Positions 40,001 through 46,000 of a stretch of DNA of 64,000 nucleotides are shown piece by piece. The stretch comes from Ptychodera flava. Taxonomy: Eukaryota > Hemichordata > Enteropneusta > Ptychoderidae. The stretch is from positions 12,899,272 through 12,963,271 of the forward strand of contig NC_091944.1 of assembly GCF_041260155.1 (NCBI RefSeq), in the 5' to 3' direction. Under the pieces are notes generated by a model. That model had not been told where the DNA came from. It saw nothing but the letters and a program-made list of their open reading frames with translations, and ran no database searches. A program made the position numbers and the translations under genes. Position 1 is the first letter of the stretch. Every line of letters begins with the position of its first letter.

Positions 40001-43000
40001 GCCGGGCAGATCGTCCATGTAGCCGACACGAACACAAAGTGTCTGTTTAGCGGCTACCAAAAACTATTAAGAATGAGCTTACAAAATCACTATCAGTTTC
40101 GCTGGGAACATATTCGATGGCTTGTTACACAACTGTTACCAGATTTCAGGTAACACTGTTTACCACACGATGGATCTTTATTTAATACAGTAACCTATAG
40201 AGATAGCTGATTGATATCGTATATAAGACAGGTGCCTCTACGGCGGTAAAACTAATAGTTTATCCCTATGTAAATCCGGTCCCCCGAGAGTTGAAATGTC
40301 CGACTTCTGCATGGTCACCGCGCCGTGCAGTGTAGCGACAATGATATGATTGCAATTTCGTTTGAAGTTCGTTTACATGTATGTTAACGCAAATAAGGTG
40401 AAAAATATCAATGTTTGCCAGTATCTTGTTATACGGGACGAGATTGTGCTGCTCTTGTACTGCGTGAACTTTGATCGAAGTGCGTTGGCCGTCTTTTGAT
40501 TTTGAATGTCGAAAATTGCATATGTAACCTCTCCTAAAGCCTTGTGAACTGCGATTTGTTTGCATTTTTTCACGATTTTACTTTCTAACAAAAATAAGTT
40601 CACGTAAAATGTACTGATAGATGCGTAGGGAAGTTTTATTACTCACAAAATTTGTACTGTGTGTACAAGTTTGAACAATTATTATAAATAATGAACGGTT
40701 GCTGCTCTCATAAAATTGCCGCTGCTTGGACGTGCATCTATGTGTCATAACCTTCCAAGAAACAAACATGATGTAATTTACTGATATGAGTAACACTGGA
40801 TTCCCTTGTAGTTGATTTCCTTGATGTTCTGGTTGTAAGCTTACTCTCTCCCTTACATGGCGATGTAAAAACTGCTCAATTCACTTGCTCATTCCGACAT
40901 AAACAACAGTGTACTAGTTTATCAACATATCATGTAGTGAGTAGAATTCAAAGAATATCCATATGTCAGAAACATTAAAATGAACACAATATGAGAAGAT
41001 TCCTTTCACAAAAAGATCAACTTCAAGTGATACTTTTGAAGATTTGAAACGAGTACGTATACCCTACTTCACACTCGTCAGTCTTACGTCATCGACAAGT
41101 CACCCACTGCGTCGGCAGGCTTGACGTCATGGACGTAGACTTGTCAATCATCACGGAAGTCGCGAACATGTATGATCTGTCGGGTTCAAACGTTTCTGTG
41201 AACATGAACAGAAATTCTCAGTATCGACAAAGAAATCGTCAAAAAAGAAGTTGAAAATCGTGATGCTAACGTAAACATAATTTTGTATCCACTTGTGCCA
41301 TTCCATGTTACAGGGTTGCGTCGCCAGCCCTGCCACTCACTCTGCTGTGCATTGTTGTCGCCGTCGACTAACAGCAACGTCTAACCATGGGGATACTAAC
41401 ATAATTTAGTCGGAACTTGACTTTGAGCTTTAAACTACTTGATCACTTCCCGACCTCCTTATACGAGAAAGAAAATCATCTAATTTTTACTACTTCACAT
41501 ATCTTTTGTGTCGGATCCACTGTCCACAGAATGTATGTATGTCGTGATTGTACCGGAAATATATTTGATCTTACATTACTCATAACCAGTCGTCCTGACA
41601 ATCCTGACATACGTCAAAGTTTTTAAAAAAATTACGAAAATACTGAAAAGTTTTCTAATATTATGAAAAATAGTGTTGCAAAGTGTTGGCAATGGCGTGA
41701 TGGTGGGAGGCAACCGACAGCTATAAAGTTACAAGTAAATACAAATATATTTCGACACTGATATGTCCTACGATCTGGCTGGCAGCTTATCAATCTGTGC
41801 GATCTGTGGCAAAGTGCCACGGATTTATATCGCGTTAGTTTCGTAAATGTCGCAGCTACAAACTAAACTTACAACATTCCATAGATAGCGCAGAATGTGG
41901 GCGCAGATCGATAGCGCAGAATGAGAGCGCAGTTTGATAGCGCAAATTGAAATGCGCTAGCGCAGTTTAGGGGCGCAGACTGCCGATTTCAGACCTCTCA
42001 CATACCTGGGTGATGGGGCAAATTTTCGTCATTACAGTAGAATGAATAACAAGAGAAACAAAAAATCAAAATTAAAGCTGCAAGCAGCGTTGTAGGGGCC
42101 GAGCAGCTCGCATAGTTGATGAGAAACATAATGCGTCACCTTGAGATCTGCAATTATACCAAACATGAAGGTTTTTGTACTAATTGTTACTCAAGTTTAG
42201 GTTTATACGTATATTTGAGGTCAAAGGGTATAGCTCTGTTGGTTACTGAGTTATGGACAAATATGTATATTTGAGGTCAAAGGTCACCGAGGTCACGTGA
42301 CATTTTGTCAAAAAATTGTATTGCTAAGTTATCCCTATATACCAAAAATCAGACCTCTAGCTCTATTGGCTCGCTCAAAATTAGATATGCGCATAATTAA
42401 TGAGGTACAATATGTGGCGTCATAAGGTGTCCCATCATACTATACATGAAGGCTGTAGCACTTGTGGTTACTGAGTTATGGACAAATATGTATATTTGAG
42501 GTCAAAGGTCACAGAGGTCACGTGACATTTTGTCAAAAAAATTGTATTGCTAAGTTATCCCTATATACCAAAAATCAGACCTCTAGCTCTATTGGCTCGC
42601 TCAAAATTAGATATGCGCATAAGTAATGAGGTACAATATGTGGCGTCATAAGCTGTCCCATCATACCATATATGAAGGGTGGTAGCACTTGTGGGTACTG
42701 AGTTATGGACAAATATGAATATTTGATGTCAAAGGTCACCGAGGTCACGTGACATTTTGTCAAAAAAATTGTTTTGCTAAGTTATCCCTATATACCAAAT
42801 ATCAGACCTCTAGCTCTATTGGCTCGCTCAGAATGAGATATGCGCATAATTATTGAGGTACAATATGTGGCGTCATAAGCTGTCCCATCATACCATACAT
42901 GAAGGCTGTAGCACTTGTGGTTACTGAGTTATCGACAAATATGTATATTTGAGGTCAAAGGTCACCGAGGTCACGTGACATTTTGTCAAAAAAATTGTTT

Positions 43001-46000
43001 TGCTAAGTTATCCATATATACCAAAAATCAGACCTCTAGCTCTATTGGCTTGCTCAAAATTAGATATGTGCATAATTAATGAGGTACAATATGTGGCGTC
43101 ATAAGCTGTCCCATCATACCATATATGAAGGGTGGTAGCACTTGTGGTTACTGAGTTATGGACAAATATGTATATTTGAGATCAAAGGTCATCAAGGTCA
43201 CATGACATTTTGTCAAAATATCCGAGATATCTGCGTGAACGGATGGACTCACGGATGGACGAACAGACGGACATGACCCAATCTATAAGCTCACTGGACT
43301 TCATCCGTGGGGACTAAAAATTGTGTCACTGCATCCTTTTTGCAATATGAATACGATGAGAAACTAAATTTTTATTTTTGTGGCCTTATACATGGCAGTC
43401 TATGGAGATCTGCCGTATACATTGGAGTCTATGGACGTGTAAACTAAAAATATGCAAATTTCACCACGATTTGCCCAACTTTGGGAAAGGTCACTCCTAT
43501 GCACTTCCATACCAAGTTTCAAATCAATCGGACTGGTGGTTTCAGAGCAGGAGATTTTTTGACCAAAAATGGGAGAAAATTACAAAAAATTCATGAAAAA
43601 TAGCAAGTCCAAGATACTGACCCAAGATGCGCACAATCATTTCATGTCAGCCCAAAGTACTTACATGCTAATTTTTCATGTAATCTGCTCAGTGGTTATT
43701 GAGTTTTTTCAATTTTGACTGTTTTTACATTTTTTCACTTAATTTGCATATTTTTGGCAATGACAACTTCATTTGAACAAAATCTCATCTACAGCCCATC
43801 ATCCATGTACACACCAAATATCAAGATGAATGTACAGCGGTTTTGGAGTTTTTGATGTTGACGGACAGACATACAGACATACAGACATACAGACACACAG
43901 ACATACAGACATACATACATACAGACATTTCCTAGCCTATAAGAATAGCTTCCATTGCCATATATACATATGGCTATGGGAGCTAAAAATCAGTGAAACA
44001 CAAATGGTAAATAGTACTATCACCAGCTGCAAATATTTAGAGGGGCGGCTCAGTAGAGTACATGGATAATAATAGGTCGTGCAATAGGCTTCAAAGGCAA
44101 ATATTTTTTTGAAACAATCATACTTGTGCCATTACTATCCCTATGGGCATTATAGGGCATGGCATAGTCTTTCTCCAGGCACAGTTCTTCATGCTTGCTT
44201 CCGATAATAGAGCATGCAACAGGAAACTCCAAGCCTGGCTAACAGGGCCAGCCCAAACATCAATATTTCCTTTCTTTTAATGTTTTAAGCTTAAAATTAA
44301 AAGCTCAAAATATTGACCTATATCAGCTTTGCAGTAGAAACCATAACCTCATTCCATAGCAGCCATAATACCTTATGTTGAGTGTTGCTGTACGTATGTA
44401 AAGCACACCGGAGTAAAGTTCAACCCTCTAATAATGATGTATATGGTGAGAGGATATTACACTTGTAGCAATCTGCTCATTTAAATACTTAATTGTGTCT
44501 GCACAACATTTCATCCCCAAAAGTAGGATTTCTTGGGTGCTACAGAGCAAACATTTTCAATGCAGAGTTATAATTAAGCAATGAAGCACACCCAGCGATG
44601 GTATACCACGAGATTTTGACCAGTTCTCGACATATATGCACGAGCGATAGCGAGTGCATATATGAAGTGAACTGGTCAAAATCGAGTGGTATACTGTCGC
44701 GGGGTGTGATTTATTGCTATTATATCATAACAGTATATTGAAATTCTGGCGTGGAACGTCAAAAATGGATTTTTGCTCAAGCTGAGAGCTCACACGTATG
44801 CCAGCCGTGGTATATCACCAATATACCACGGTTCTTTTCGCGTCTCGACCAATCAGATCGCTGTATTTGCGCCATCAATATACTGGTATGATATAATTGT
44901 ATTTATCACATGATAAGTAACGTGTCTGAGTATGTGGAACTTGTGGTGGTTACCCCTATAGTTTGTTGCATGCACTGGGAAATCATAAGATCTCCTGATG
45001 ATTTTACCAGTGCAAGAAACAGACTGTATAGGTAGCACCACAGGTTCCACACCCAAATATATCTCTACCCTACAGAAACATATTGAGCACTATGCATTGC
45101 CTGAATTAACACCTAACTACCGTTTGTTAACTATTGCTAAATTTGGTTAACATTTTTGTTCAGTTTGTCAACTGCACTTTCTACAGAAACATATTGAGCA
45201 CTATGCATTGCCTGAATAAACACCTAACTACCGTTTGTTAACTGCTAAATTGGTTAACATTTTTGTTCAGTTTGTCAACTGCACTTTCTAGTTCTAGTGA
45301 CTGAATAGATGTCCTTTTCAGTACAGCTCATATATGTCTGAGATGCATTGTTATTGTTCACTTATGAATTTTACTAGACTAAAATTCATTTGTCAATTCA
45401 TGTGATATACATACATTATACAGGCTGTGTTTATAAGATGAATATTTTGACTGGCTTTGGGCAACAGAACAAGCAACACCACTTGATACAAAAATAAAAC
45501 TACTATAAACACACCAAAAGTTACATCTACTGCCCTTTAATCCTTTCACCACCGTGGTTTGTCCCAAATCCATTGTTTTCTATGATAAAGTGGGACCTCT
45601 ATACAGGGAACTGCATGGGGGTGGAAGGGTTAAGGCCATTTGATTGTCATACTGATGTAACAGGAATTTTGTGTACTTTCATTTCAGGATCTGTATGGAA
45701 TACTTCTAAGTCTTCAAGATAGAAGATGACAGCTGGTGTCTCTTGAAAACCTTTCACCCAATACACAAATATGACAAATTTGGTTGCTCTATATTTAGAT
45801 TGTGTGGTTGCAAACTGGTAGCAGCATCCACATTTCTGGAGGGTGCTTCATTTCACCACTGTTGTGAAAAGACAATTTGGAAAATGGACAGTTTATTTTC
45901 CAATATGACACAAGTTATCCGTACTATCGCTTGAATAATTTCATATTGTAGTGACACATTGGAATGCCTTGACTGCATATTGCAGAAGATAACTGATACA

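Noticed and set aside
41151..41260. EGF-like tail on the minus strand (NFCSCSQKRLNPTDHTCS)
   Set aside because: Only the last two loops look right; the first four cysteines and phased splice sites are missing, and it lies inside the 5.16-kb repeat block. It was considered as an extra gene A exon and dropped.
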